A program made the position numbers and the translations under genes. From contig NZ_JALNUP010000006.1 in assembly GCF_026540855.1 (NCBI RefSeq), positions 113,183 to 177,182 on the forward strand: a stretch of DNA of 64,000 nt. Reading direction: 5' to 3'. Positions 27,162 through 35,542 of the stretch are shown here, in pieces (the stretch's first letter is position 1; each line of letters begins with the position of its first letter). A model generated the notes under the pieces. That model made no database searches. It was not told where the DNA came from and worked only from the letters and a program-made list of their open reading frames with translations. This DNA is from Sphingomonas sp. GC_Shp_5. Its GTDB lineage: Bacteria; Pseudomonadota; Alphaproteobacteria; Sphingomonadales; Sphingomonadaceae.

Positions 27162-28592
27162 ATGCAGATCGGCAACCTCGCGAACCGCCCTTGTTTCTTC
27201 GTCGGTATCGGGGGCTCAGGGATGATGCCGCTCGCGATGATCCTCGCCGGCCGCGGCGCCCGGGTGTCGGGCTCCGATCGCAACCTCGATAGCGGCCGCG
27301 TCCCTGCCAAGTTCGACGATCTCGCCGCCAGGGGTATCGCTTTGTTCCCGCAGGACGGCAGCGGCATCACCAGCCCGGGCCAGCTCGTTATCGCCTCGGC
27401 CGCGGTGGAAGACAGCGTCGCCGACATTGTTGCCGCGACCCGCCTCGGCTGCCAGCGCGCCACCCGCCCCGAGCTGCTCTCGGCCTTGTTCAACGACAGC
27501 CGGCTGCCGATCGGCGTCGCCGGCACCAGCGGCAAATCCACCGTGACGGGCATGATCGGCTGGATCCTCCACGCCTGCGGCCGCGACCCGACGGTGATGA
27601 ACGGCGCGGTGATGAAGAATTTTGCGACCGCCGATGCGCCGTTCGCGAGCGCCTTGATTGGCAACGGCGAGGCATTCGTCAGCGAAGTCGACGAAAGCGA
27701 CGGCTCGATCGCGCATTACCGCCCGCGCATCGCCGTGCTCAACAACGTCAGCCTCGATCACAAGGGGCTGGACGAGTTGCGCACGCTGTTCGCCGGCTTC
27801 ATCGCCAAGGCCGAGACCGCGATCGTCAATATCGACAATGATGAGGCGGCGCTGCTCGCACGGCAGCGTCCGGCGGCGCAGATCACCACCTTCGGCATCG
27901 CCCGAGACGCGGATTTCACCGCGCTCAACCTCGTCGAAGCGCCGTTCTCGATAGGCTTCGATCTGGCGGTCGGCGGCAATCCGCCGATCCCCGTCCGCCT
28001 CCAGGTTCCCGGGCGGCACAATGTCGCCAATGCCCTGGCCGCGATCGCCGCGTCGGTCGCGGCCGGTGTGCCGCTGACGGAGGCCACCACCGCGGTCGCC
28101 GGTTTCACCGGCTTGCGCCGCCGATTCGATCTGGTCGGCGAGGCCGGCGGCGTCGCGGTGATCGACGATTTCGGCCACAACCCCGACAAGATCGGCGCCA
28201 CGCTGGATACGCTCCATGCCTTTACTGGTCGGCTGCTGATGCTGTTCCAGCCGCACGGCTATGGCCCGCTCAAGGTGATGCGCCACGACCTGGTCGAGGC
28301 ACTGGCGGCGCGCATGGCTCCTGACGACATCCTCGTCCTGCCCGATCCGGTCTATTACGGTGGCACCGTCGCGCGCGAGGTGACCAGTGCCGACATCGTT
28401 GCCGACCTCCGCGCGGCAGGCCGCGATGCCCGCTATGTCGCCGATCGTGCCGCCGCCGCCGCGCTGCTGGTCGCCGAAGCACGTGCCGGCGACCGGATCG
28501 TCGTGATGGGCGCGCGCGACGATACGTTGAGCCTGCTCGCCGCCGAGATGCTCGCCCGGCTCGGCGAGGGTGGCGCCGGGGCAACGACCTGA
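27162..28592 (+). CDS. Mur ligase family protein, MurC/Mpl-like
   Basis: A 476-residue Mur ligase. The N-terminal UDP-sugar domain begins VGIGGSGMMPLAMILAGRGARVSGSDRN. The ATP P-loop is AGTSGKSTVTGMIG, where MurC and Mpl usually have GTHGKTTT. The central domain has EVDESDGSIAHYRPRIAVLNNVSLDHKG and the C-terminal ligase domain DDFGHNPDKIGATL. Pairing with a divergent LD-carboxypeptidase suggests a tripeptide-recycling (Mpl-like) role rather than de novo MurC, but annotation pipelines would call it UDP-N-acetylmuramate--alanine ligase. The substrate is not settled by sequence. Confidence 0.8.
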   Translation: MQIGNLANRPCFFVGIGGSGMMPLAMILAGRGARVSGSDRNLDSGRVPAKFDDLAARGIALFPQDGSGITSPGQLVIASAAVEDSVADIVAATRLGCQRATRPELLSALFNDSRLPIGVAGTSGKSTVTGMIGWILHACGRDPTVMNGAVMKNFATADAPFASALIGNGEAFVSEVDESDGSIAHYRPRIAVLNNVSLDHKGLDELRTLFAGFIAKAETAIVNIDNDEAALLARQRPAAQITTFGIARDADFTALNLVEAPFSIGFDLAVGGNPPIPVRLQVPGRHNVANALAAIAASVAAGVPLTEATTAVAGFTGLRRRFDLVGEAGGVAVIDDFGHNPDKIGATLDTLHAFTGRLLMLFQPHGYGPLKVMRHDLVEALAARMAPDDILVLPDPVYYGGTVAREVTSADIVADLRAAGRDARYVADRAAAAALLVAEARAGDRIVVMGARDDTLSLLAAEMLARLGEGGAGATT

Positions 28593-28626
28593 TATGCTCG
28601 GCCGTGCTGAAGCACGGAGTACAGCC

Positions 28627-28881
28627 ATGTTGCGTCGCCTGTTCCTCGATCACCCCCAGGCCGTTGGCGAAAGCTATGGCGAGCATCTGGCGACCGCCGG
28701 TCGCTTCGGGTTGGCGATGGTCGTCGGCGGTGGTGCTTGCCTGATCCACGCCGTCCTGCCTGCCGCCTTCAAGACCACCGGGAGCAGCACCGTCGCCGAG
28801 CTCCATCGACAGATGGTCGCCAAGCGCGGCGCGGTGAAGGCCGATCAGCTGCAGATGCGGACGGTCGACTTCGTCATCTGA
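28627..28881 (+). CDS. DUF6356-type small protein
   Basis: An 84-residue protein starting MLRRLFLDHPQAVGESYGEHLATAGRFG, with a central hydrophobic stretch (LAMVVGGGACLIHAVLPAAF) and a C-terminal ELHRQMVAKRG. This pattern matches short alphaproteobacterial proteins classed as DUF6356 (sometimes mislabelled capsule biosynthesis protein); I recall this from memory. GGAG lies 8 bases before the ATG. Probably membrane-associated; function unknown. Its last 8 bases overlap the end of the convergent PilZ gene. Confidence 0.7.
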   Translation: MLRRLFLDHPQAVGESYGEHLATAGRFGLAMVVGGGACLIHAVLPAAFKTTGSSTVAELHRQMVAKRGAVKADQLQMRTVDFVI

Positions 28882-29245
28882 TCGGCTGGGGAACGACCAT
28901 CGCGGCGTCGCGATCGCCGATTCGCGACGCGCGCAGATGCTCGAGCCCGGCATAGTTCCGGCGCACAATCTCCAGCGGGTCGACCGGGCCGGCAAAGCGC
29001 AGCCCATAGGTGCTCGCCGACTTCCACATCACGGTGCCCGGCATGTCGAGGCCATTCGCCTTCAGCGTCACCCGCATGCCCAGCCGCAACCCGGAGATGC
29101 AACGTACCTTGGCGCCATCGCGCGAGATGTTGGCGATGATCACGGGATACAGGTCGGACTGCACGGCCAGCTGGCCGCCGAAGTGGGTCGGAAACCGCTG
29201 CGCCGCACGTGCGTCGCGCGAGGCCGGCGTGCTTGATAGCGACAT
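28874..29245 (-). CDS. PilZ-domain protein
   Basis: A 123-residue single-domain PilZ protein, a likely cyclic-di-GMP receptor. The first arm is RAAQRFPTHFGGQL (degenerate RxxxR), followed by the beta-barrel with ANISRDGAKVRCISGL (cf. D/NxSxxG) and the WKSASTYGLRF strand. ATG 29245 (MSLSSTPASRDARAAQRF) is chosen because GGAGG sits 5 bases upstream; the longer frame adds seven residues. A diguanylate cyclase/phosphodiesterase lies about 7 kb away. The target of this protein is unknown. Confidence 0.82.
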   Translation of the reverse strand: MSLSSTPASRDARAAQRFPTHFGGQLAVQSDLYPVIIANISRDGAKVRCISGLRLGMRVTLKANGLDMPGTVMWKSASTYGLRFAGPVDPLEIVRRNYAGLEHLRASRIGDRDAAMVVPQPIR

Positions 29246-29424
29246 ATTACCTCCATGCAGAGACATGTGCCATCGACGAAGCTAATCTGCATTAGTTCCA
29301 AAGTGGACGCAACAATCGAAGTTAATGAAACCCTTCCACTTTTTCTTTGGTGCGGGCGGAGGATCTTAGAGGGGTTAGCCGCGGAGTGGTTCTCGTGCCC
29401 GCGCTTTGCTTCTACAAGCGCCGG

Positions 29425-30147
29425 ATGACCGACATTCCCCGCCCTCGCCTCGCCTATCATCTCACCGCCGGCGCCGGGCCGACGATCGTGTTCCTGCCCG
29501 GCTATGCCTCCGACATGAACGGCACCAAGGCGGTGGCGCTGGAGGCCTGGGCCAAGGCGGCGGGGCGCGCCTACCTGCGCTTCGACTATGCCGGCTGCGG
29601 GCAGAGCGAGGGCGTCTTCGAGGAGCAGAGCCTCGCCGATTGGCGTGACGACGTGCTGGCGATGCTCGACGATGCCGTGCAGGGCCCCGCGATTATGGTC
29701 GGATCCTCGCTTGGCGGCTGGCTGATGCTACTCGCCGCCAAGGCGCGCCCCGAGCAGGTCGTCGGCCTGGTCGGCATCGCCCCTGCACCGGATTTCACCG
29801 ATTGGGGGTTCAGCATGGACGAGAAGATGGTGATCCTCTCCAGCGGACGGCTCGAGCGCGCCAACCGCTACGGTCCGGCCCCCACCGTCTACACCCGCGC
29901 CTTTTATACATCGGGCGAGGCCAACCGGTTGATGTTCGGGCCGATCGCCTTCGACGGCCCCGTTCGCCTGGTGCAGGGCCAGGCCGATCCCGACGTGCCC
30001 TGGCACCGCACCTGCCGCCTTGCCGAGCTGATTCGTTCAGCCGATGTGCAGACCTGGCTGGTCAAGGACGGCGACCACCGCCTGTCGCGCGCTTCTGATA
30101 TTGCGCTCGTCATCCGCGCGGTCGAGGATGTGATTGGCCAGTTATGA
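29425..30147 (+). CDS. Alpha/beta hydrolase
   Basis: A 240-residue serine hydrolase. Lid-less core: FLPGYASDMNGTKA (oxyanion region), nucleophile elbow GSSLGGW, acid QGQADPDVPW and His DGDHRLSR form a complete triad. The compact form resembles ABHD10-like thioesterase/esterase proteins of alphaproteobacteria. The ATG at 29425 (MTDIPRPRLAYH) begins the homologous region. The last codon overlaps the start of the TPR protein (ATGA), so the two are coupled. The substrate is unknown. Confidence 0.85.
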   Translation: MTDIPRPRLAYHLTAGAGPTIVFLPGYASDMNGTKAVALEAWAKAAGRAYLRFDYAGCGQSEGVFEEQSLADWRDDVLAMLDDAVQGPAIMVGSSLGGWLMLLAAKARPEQVVGLVGIAPAPDFTDWGFSMDEKMVILSSGRLERANRYGPAPTVYTRAFYTSGEANRLMFGPIAFDGPVRLVQGQADPDVPWHRTCRLAELIRSADVQTWLVKDGDHRLSRASDIALVIRAVEDVIGQL

Positions 30148-30989
30148 TCAGCCTGCTGCTTGCCGCCGCCGCCCTGCAATCGACCCCGGCGAAGCGCCCG
30201 GTCGATACGGGCCCGGCTGACCCGCGCGAGGCGCGCTATGAGCGCTGCGTCGATCTCGCCACCCGCGATACCGCCGCCGCCCGCACCGAAGCATCGCAAT
30301 GGGGCGCCACCGGCGGCGGCTGGTTCGCGCGCCAATGCGCGGGCATCGCCTATACACGCGACGGCCAATATCCCGCCGCTGCTACCGAATTCACCGCCGC
30401 CGCCCGCGCCGCCGAGCTCGCGCACGATGCCCGCGCCGCCAATTACTGGGCGCAGGCGGGCAATGCCTGGCTGGCCGCAGGCGAACCCGCCAAGGCCCGC
30501 ACCGCGCTAGACACCGCGCTGGTCGCCGGCACCCTGACCGGTCTGTCGCTGGGCGAGGCACAGCTCGACCATGCCCGTGCGCTGGTCGTCGCCGGCGAGA
30601 TCGGCGCCGCCCGACGCGATCTCGATCTCGCCCTCACCAACGCCACCGCCGATCCGCTCGCCTGGCTGCTGTCGGCGACGCTCGCGCGCCGGATGGGCGA
30701 CCTGCCCCGTGCCAAGAAGGACATCGCCGAGGCGCTCCGCCGCTCGGCAGACGACGCTTCCGTCCAGCTCGAGGCCGGCAACATCGCCGCCACCGCGCAC
30801 GACGAGGCCGGTGCCCGCACCGCCTGGGCCGAGGCGGCACGACTATCGCCCAACAGCGACGTCGGCCGCCACGCAGTCGATGCGCTGCGGCAGTTCGATA
30901 CCCCGCCGCCGGCGGGTCCTGTCCCGGCAACCGCGCCGCCGCCCCCGTCTTCGCTCAAGTCTCCGCCGACCTCTCCCCAAGGCCGCTAA
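30144..30989 (+). CDS. TPR-like exported protein of unknown function
   Basis: A 281-residue Ala-rich protein, translationally coupled to the alpha/beta hydrolase. A short hydrophobic N-terminus (MISLLLAAAALQ) looks like a signal peptide. The body consists of helical repeats with TPR-like spacing (AARAAELAHDARAANYWAQAG, ARTALDTALVAGTLTGLSLGEA, ARRDLDLALTNATADPLAWLLSA, AKKDIAEALRRSADDASVQLEA). The C-terminus is a Pro-rich tail (about residues 250-281). Likely a periplasmic or membrane-associated scaffold; no enzymatic motif. Confidence 0.7.
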   Translation: MISLLLAAAALQSTPAKRPVDTGPADPREARYERCVDLATRDTAAARTEASQWGATGGGWFARQCAGIAYTRDGQYPAAATEFTAAARAAELAHDARAANYWAQAGNAWLAAGEPAKARTALDTALVAGTLTGLSLGEAQLDHARALVVAGEIGAARRDLDLALTNATADPLAWLLSATLARRMGDLPRAKKDIAEALRRSADDASVQLEAGNIAATAHDEAGARTAWAEAARLSPNSDVGRHAVDALRQFDTPPPAGPVPATAPPPPSSLKSPPTSPQGR

Positions 30990-31059
30990 AACCTGCCACC
31001 TCGGCTGGCAGCGCTGCGGCTCAGTCCCTAGGTAGCAGCCGGCCACCAGAGGAACCTGC

Positions 31060-31494
31060 ATGAAATACCTCCACACCATGATCCGCGTCACCGATCCCGA
31101 CGCGACCATCCGGTTCTTCGAGCTGCTCGGCCTCAAGGAAGTACGCCGCATGGATAGTGAGCGCGGCCGTTTCACGCTGATCTTCCTCGCCACCCCCGAC
31201 GCGATCCGCCAGCCCGGCGAACGCGCCGACGCCGAGGTCGAGCTGACCTATAATTGGGATCCGGAGAGCTACAGCGGCGGCCGCAACTTCGGTCATCTCG
31301 CCTATCAGGTCGATGATATCTACGAGACCTGCCAGCGGCTGATGAACGCCGGCGTCACCATCAACCGTCCGCCGCGCGACGGCCACATGGCGTTCGTCCG
31401 TACCCCCGACGGCATCTCGATCGAGCTGCTCCAGGATGGCGTGCTCGAGCCCGCCGAGCCCTGGTCGTCGATGCCCAACACTGGCGAGTGGTGA
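31060..31494 (+). CDS. gloA: Lactoylglutathione lyase (glyoxalase I)
   Basis: A 144-residue VOC-fold glyoxalase I that converts the methylglyoxal-glutathione hemithioacetal to S-lactoylglutathione. Metal ligands and signature are visible: [23 protein letters not shown] (His5), [17 protein letters not shown] (His) and ISIELLQ (Glu). The RESGRF-type region ([13 protein letters not shown]) follows the family. AGAGGAACC precedes the ATG. gloB starts one base after its stop, so methylglyoxal detoxification is encoded as a two-gene operon. Confidence 0.93.
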   Translation: MKYLHTMIRVTDPDATIRFFELLGLKEVRRMDSERGRFTLIFLATPDAIRQPGERADAEVELTYNWDPESYSGGRNFGHLAYQVDDIYETCQRLMNAGVTINRPPRDGHMAFVRTPDGISIELLQDGVLEPAEPWSSMPNTGEW

Positions 31495-31495
31495 C

Positions 31496-32221
31496 ATGCT
31501 GGAGATCGTCCGCGTCCCCGTGCTGAGCGACAATTACGCGTGGCTGCTCCACGATGCCGCCTCGGGAGAGACCGTCGTGGTCGATCCCGGCGAGGCGGCA
31601 CCGGTGCTGGCGGCGGCATCGGCAAGGAACTGGACGATCGACGGGGTGTGGACCACGCACTGGCATCCCGACCACACCGGCGGCAACGACGCGATAAAGG
31701 CGACCGGCGCACGGATCACCGGTCCCGCCGCCGAGGCCGCCAAGATCCGCAGCCTCGATGTGCTGGTCGGCGAGGGCGATACCGTGACGCTCGGCGATCA
31801 CGTCGCACGGGTGATGCAGGTGCCGGGGCACACCCAGGGCCACATCGCCTTCCACTTTGCCGACGATCGCGCGATCTTCACCGGCGACACGTTATTCGCG
31901 ATGGGATGCGGGCGATTGTTCGAAGGCACGCCGGCCGACATGTTCGCCAACATGCAGCGCTATGCGGCGCTGCCCGATGACACCCAGGTCTATTGCGGAC
32001 ACGAATACACCCAGTCGAACGGCCGCTACGCCCTGTCCGCCGAGCCCGGCAACCAGGCGATCGTCGATCGCATGGCGCAGGTGGATGCCGCACGCGCCGC
32101 CGGCGAGGCGACGATTCCCACCACCATCGGGCTGGAACGGGCAACCAATCCGTTTCTCCGCGCCGCGACCGTCGAGCAGCTTGCCGAACACCGCCGTGCC
32201 AAGGATAATTTCCGCGGCTAA
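31496..32221 (+). CDS. gloB: Hydroxyacylglutathione hydrolase (glyoxalase II)
   Basis: A 241-residue metallo-beta-lactamase-fold enzyme that hydrolyses S-lactoylglutathione to lactate and glutathione. Binuclear metal ligands: THWHPDHTGG, VPGHTQGHIAF, FTGDTLF and YCGHEYTQSN. The C-terminal glutathione-binding helical domain ends RATNPFLRA and EQLAEHRRAKDNF, as in GloB. ATG 31496 (MLEIVRVPVLSDNYAWLL) is the family start. It immediately follows gloA. Confidence 0.95.
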   Translation: MLEIVRVPVLSDNYAWLLHDAASGETVVVDPGEAAPVLAAASARNWTIDGVWTTHWHPDHTGGNDAIKATGARITGPAAEAAKIRSLDVLVGEGDTVTLGDHVARVMQVPGHTQGHIAFHFADDRAIFTGDTLFAMGCGRLFEGTPADMFANMQRYAALPDDTQVYCGHEYTQSNGRYALSAEPGNQAIVDRMAQVDAARAAGEATIPTTIGLERATNPFLRAATVEQLAEHRRAKDNFRG

Positions 32222-32257
32222 ACCGGCGGTCGTGCGTTGGGCCATTGGAGGTCGACC

Positions 32258-32665
32258 ATGCGCTACCTGATTGTTCCGTTGCTCGCGATGCTGGGCGCTT
32301 GCACGTTGACGCCGGCGCAGCAGGCCGCCGTTGCCCGGTCGGATGCAGCCAGCCAGCAGGGCCTGGCCAAGGAACTCGCCGGGCTGGAGCCGGGCCAGCC
32401 GGTATCGTGCCTGACCAACTACCGCTCGCGTCAGCTCAAGGGCTATGGCTCGACCTTGGTCTATGTCGAAGGCCGAAACCTCAAATATCGCGTCGAGGCG
32501 CCGGGCTGCGAGGGCGTGGCGCGCGGCGACATTCTCGTCACCGTGTCACCGACCGGGCAATTGTGCAGCGGCGACATCGCACGCACCGTGTCGCAGACCT
32601 CGCGCATCCCGAGCGGCGGCTGCGGGCTGGGTGAGTTCACCCCCTATCGCAAGCCGCGCTCGTGA
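32258..32665 (+). CDS. Putative lipoprotein, four-Cys family, first of a tandem paralogous pair
   Basis: A 135-residue protein. The N-terminus MRYLIVPLLAMLGACTL has a lipobox (LGAC), so it is predicted to be lipidated. The mature part has Cys in PVSCLTNYRSR, APGCEGVARGD, GQLCSGD and SGGCGLGEFTPYRK. The downstream gene encodes a shorter relative with the same Cys pattern and TPY-K end. Sphingomonas genomes carry such proteins as hypothetical; no function is assigned. Overlaps the next GTG start by four bases. Confidence 0.75.
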   Translation: MRYLIVPLLAMLGACTLTPAQQAAVARSDAASQQGLAKELAGLEPGQPVSCLTNYRSRQLKGYGSTLVYVEGRNLKYRVEAPGCEGVARGDILVTVSPTGQLCSGDIARTVSQTSRIPSGGCGLGEFTPYRKPRS

Positions 32666-33039
32666 GCCCGCTTCTCAAGCGGGGCCTGACCTTCGCCGCG
32701 CTGGCGCTGGCGCTGGCGCTCGCCGCCAACAAGTCGAATCCGCTCGCCGGCCGCGTTGCCGGCGCGCCGGTCGAATGCATCAGCCTGGCTCCCGGCGCCA
32801 CCAACGGCCCGCAGATCGTCGACGATCACACCATCCTCTATCGGCAGTCGGGCAAGCGGATTTGGCGTACCGGCCCGGTCGGCACGTGTCCCGGGCTGCG
32901 CCCGCTCGCCACCATGATCGTCGATGTCTACGGCAGCCAATTGTGCCACAACGATCGCTTCCGGACGATCGAACCGGGGATGAGCATCCCCTCGGCCTCA
33001 TGCCGGCTCGATCGCTTCACGCCCTACGACAAAAAATAG
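32662..33039 (+). CDS. Exported four-Cys protein, second of the tandem paralogous pair
   Basis: A 125-residue protein starting at GTG 32662, overlapping the stop of the preceding lipoprotein gene. The N-terminal segment LLKRGLTFAALALALALAA is a signal peptide or anchor. The mature part matches its neighbour: PVECISL, GTCPGLRPL, SQLCHND, SIPSASCRLDRFTPYDKK, so the Cys pattern is conserved even though overall identity is low. This indicates an old tandem duplication. Function is unknown. A perfect REP-type palindrome follows the stop. Confidence 0.75.
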   Translation: MSPLLKRGLTFAALALALALAANKSNPLAGRVAGAPVECISLAPGATNGPQIVDDHTILYRQSGKRIWRTGPVGTCPGLRPLATMIVDVYGSQLCHNDRFRTIEPGMSIPSASCRLDRFTPYDKK

Positions 33040-33053
33040 CGGGTATCCCGCAT

Positions 33054-33083
33054 CCGTCATCCCAGCGGACGCTGGGATGACGG
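33054..33083. repeat. Perfect REP-like palindrome, probable bidirectional 3' structure
   Basis: CCGTCATCCCAGCG and CGCTGGGATGACGG are perfectly complementary (14 bp) around a 2-base centre (GA), between convergent genes. It is the most symmetrical member of the family in this window. Confidence 0.8.
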
Positions 33084-33098
33084 TTGACAGCTATAGAC

Positions 33099-34391
33099 CT
33101 ACAGCACGAACCGGCTGAGATCGGTGTTCTTGGCGATGCTCGCGAGCTGCCGATCGACATAAGCGGCATCCACCGTCACCGGATCGGTGCGATCCTCGGC
33201 GTCGAAGCTCACTTCCTCGAGCAGTTTCTCCATTACCGTCTGCAGGCGCCGCGCGCCGATGTTCTCGACCTGCCCGTTCACTTCGGCGGCGATCCGCGCG
33301 ATCGCGGCGATGCCATCGGTGGTGAAGTCGATGTCGACGCCCTCGGTGGCGATCAGCGCCTTATACTGCGCCGGCAGCGAGGCTTTGGTGTCGGAGAGGA
33401 TCGCGATGAAATCCTCCTCGGTCAGGCCCTTGAGCTCGACGCGGATCGGCAACCGCCCCTGGAGCTCAGGCAACAGGTCGGAAGGCTTGGCGACATGGAA
33501 GGCGCCGCTCGCGATAAACAGGATATGGTCGGTCTTCATCGGCCCATATTTCGTCGCCACCGTGGTGCCCTCGATCAGCGGCAGCAGGTCGCGCTGCACG
33601 CCCTCGCGGCTCACCGAGCCGCCCCGCACGTCGCTGACCGCGATCTTGTCGATCTCGTCCAAGAACACGATGCCGTTGGCCTCGGCATCGGCGAGCGCGG
33701 TGCGGCTCACCTCGTCCTGGTCGAGCCGCTTGTCGGCCTCCTCCTCGACGAGCTTGTCCCACGCCGCGCGCACCGTCACCTTGCGCCGCTTGAGCTGCTG
33801 GCCGCCGCCGAACGACTTCATCATCTCGGAGATGTTGATCATCTGGGCGCCGCCGCCAGGCACCTCGAACGGGGTCTGCGGCGCCTGCTCCAGCTCGATC
33901 TCGATCTCGGTCTGATCGAGATGGCCGTCGCGGAACCGCTGCTTGAACGATTCGCGGGTCGCCTGGCTTGAATCCTTGCCGACCAGCGCATCGAGCAGCC
34001 GCGCCATCGCGGCGTCCTCGGCCTTGTCCTTCACCGCCAGGCGGCGGCGCTCTTTCTCCAGCCGGATCGCCTCTTCGACGAGGTCGCGCGCGATCTGCTC
34101 GACATCACGGCCGACGTAGCCGACCTCGGTGAACTTGGTCGCCTCAACCTTGACGAACGGCGCGTCGGCGAGCTTCGCCAGCCGCCGGCTGATCTCGGTC
34201 TTGCCGCAACCGGTGGGCCCGATCATCAGGATATTCTTGGGCGTCACCTCGTCGCGCAGGTCGGCGGACAACTGCTGCCGCCGCCAGCGGTTGCGCATCG
34301 CCACCGCCACCGCCCGCTTGGCGTCACGCTGGCCGATGATGTGTGCGTCGAGCGCGGCGACGATCGCCTTGGGGGTCAAATTCTCGTTCAT
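33099..34391 (-). CDS. hslU: ATP-dependent protease ATPase subunit HslU
   Basis: A 430-residue AAA+ unfoldase that feeds HslV. Walker A (GPTGCGKTE), Walker B ([10 protein letters not shown]), a GYVGRD pore motif ([15 protein letters not shown]), the I-domain with its charged region (residues about 110-240), and sensor 2 ([15 protein letters not shown]) are present. The C-terminal tail DLSRFVL is the peptide that docks into HslV. Start ATG 34391. It lies downstream of hslV with a REP pair in the spacer. Confidence 0.97.
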   Translation of the reverse strand: MNENLTPKAIVAALDAHIIGQRDAKRAVAVAMRNRWRRQQLSADLRDEVTPKNILMIGPTGCGKTEISRRLAKLADAPFVKVEATKFTEVGYVGRDVEQIARDLVEEAIRLEKERRRLAVKDKAEDAAMARLLDALVGKDSSQATRESFKQRFRDGHLDQTEIEIELEQAPQTPFEVPGGGAQMINISEMMKSFGGGQQLKRRKVTVRAAWDKLVEEEADKRLDQDEVSRTALADAEANGIVFLDEIDKIAVSDVRGGSVSREGVQRDLLPLIEGTTVATKYGPMKTDHILFIASGAFHVAKPSDLLPELQGRLPIRVELKGLTEEDFIAILSDTKASLPAQYKALIATEGVDIDFTTDGIAAIARIAAEVNGQVENIGARRLQTVMEKLLEEVSFDAEDRTDPVTVDAAYVDRQLASIAKNTDLSRFVL

Positions 34392-34426
34392 TCTACCTCA
34401 TGCCCCGGCCACACCGGGCGTAGTGT

Positions 34427-34510
34427 CCGTCATCCCAGCGAACGCTGGGATCTCGTGCCGCAAGAAATTTTCGTATCAACATGGAGCCCCAGCCTTCGCC
34501 GGGGCGGCGG
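34427..34510. repeat. REPIN-like inverted pair in the hslV-hslU spacer
   Basis: CCGTCATCCCAGCG-AA-CGCTGGGATCTCGTGCC at 34427-34459 and an inverted, more degenerate copy (GCCCCAGCCTTCGCCGGGGCGGCGG) at 34486-34510. Confidence 0.65.
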
Positions 34511-34514
34511 CGGG

Positions 34515-35081
34515 TCAGTTCACCGAGTCCATGGTTTCGATCGTCAGCCGGTCGTTAGTGTAGACGCACACCTCCGCCGCGATCCCCATTGCCTTGCGGC
34601 ACAAGGTCTCGGCGTCGGGTTCATAGTCGACCAGCGCGCGCGCTGCGGCGAGCGCGTAATTGCCGCCCGATCCAATCGCGGCGATGCCCGCCTCGGGCTC
34701 GAGCACGTCGCCATTGCCGGTGAGAATCAGCGTCACCTCCTTGTCGGCGACGATCATCATCGCCTCGAGGTTGCGGAGGTATTTGTCGGTGCGCCAGTCC
34801 TTGGCGAGCTCCACCGCGGCGCGCATCAGCTGGCCGTGGTGGCGCTCGAGCTTGGCCTCGAGCCGCTCGAACAGGGTGAACGCATCGGCGGTGGCGCCCG
34901 CGAAGCCGCCGATCACCGAGCCGTCGCCCAGCCGGCGCACCTTGCGGGCATTGGGCTTCATCACCGTCTGCCCCATCGATACCTGGCCATCACCGGCGAT
35001 GACGACCTTGCCTCCGCGCCGGACCGAAAGAATGGTGGTGCCATGCCAGACGGGCATGGCGTGTGGATCATTTCCGTTCAT
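34515..35081 (-). CDS. hslV: ATP-dependent protease proteolytic subunit HslV
   Basis: A 188-residue threonine peptidase. The catalytic Thr is the first T of [23 protein letters not shown], preceded by a short leader ([14 protein letters not shown]) that must be removed. This longer leader is typical of alphaproteobacterial HslV; in E. coli only Met precedes TT. The [14 protein letters not shown] motif and the [18 protein letters not shown] region are intact. Three in-frame ATGs (35090, 35081, 35057) are possible; 35081 is used. hslU follows. Confidence 0.92.
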   Translation of the reverse strand: MNGNDPHAMPVWHGTTILSVRRGGKVVIAGDGQVSMGQTVMKPNARKVRRLGDGSVIGGFAGATADAFTLFERLEAKLERHHGQLMRAAVELAKDWRTDKYLRNLEAMMIVADKEVTLILTGNGDVLEPEAGIAAIGSGGNYALAAARALVDYEPDAETLCRKAMGIAAEVCVYTNDRLTIETMDSVN

Positions 35082-35149
35082 GGCCGGCATATGGGTGGCG
35101 CCTTGGCCAGTTGCAAAGCCCCTCGCCGCTACGAGGGGGGGCAGCGCAG

Positions 35150-35515
35150 TCAGCGCTCCACGCCGCGCGCCTTCCCCCAGCTGCGCGCCATGGTATAACC
35201 GAGGTAGCCGGTCCCGAAGAGTGCGTAGAGCGGCTCGGGGATGCCGTTGAGGTAGGCCGTCATCCCGTGCGCGATCGCCGCCGCCGCCGCCGGCCGCACG
35301 GCGGCGATCATCCCCATCGGGATCGACCATAGCAGCAGCGCATACATGACGTAGAGGAACGTCGGCCGAGCCCGACGCGTCCAGGCGTCGATATTAGCAT
35401 CCGGCGCCTCGATTTTGAGCAGTTCGATCTTCGCCGCCTCGCGCGCCGCCGGATCGGCCACCACCCGATCGATCAGCGCCGCCGCGGCAGGTGCGCCCCC
35501 AGGCATGATGATCAT
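35150..35515 (-). CDS. 3-TM holin of the gene-transfer-agent type
   Basis: A 121-residue protein with a charged N-terminus ([29 protein letters not shown]) and hydrophobic segments at about 50-72, 75-90 and 92-108. This layout fits the three-TM GTA-holin family (PF11351 type), used for lysis by Rhodobacter gene transfer agent. GGAGG precedes ATG 35515. It lies 27 bases downstream of an endolysin gene, which strengthens the call. No other phage gene is nearby. Function as a pore for endolysin release is inferred. Confidence 0.78.
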   Translation of the reverse strand: MIIMPGGAPAAAALIDRVVADPAAREAAKIELLKIEAPDANIDAWTRRARPTFLYVMYALLLWSIPMGMIAAVRPAAAAAIAHGMTAYLNGIPEPLYALFGTGYLGYTMARSWGKARGVER

Positions 35516-35542
35516 CGCCCCCTCCTCCGCACAGACACTTGT

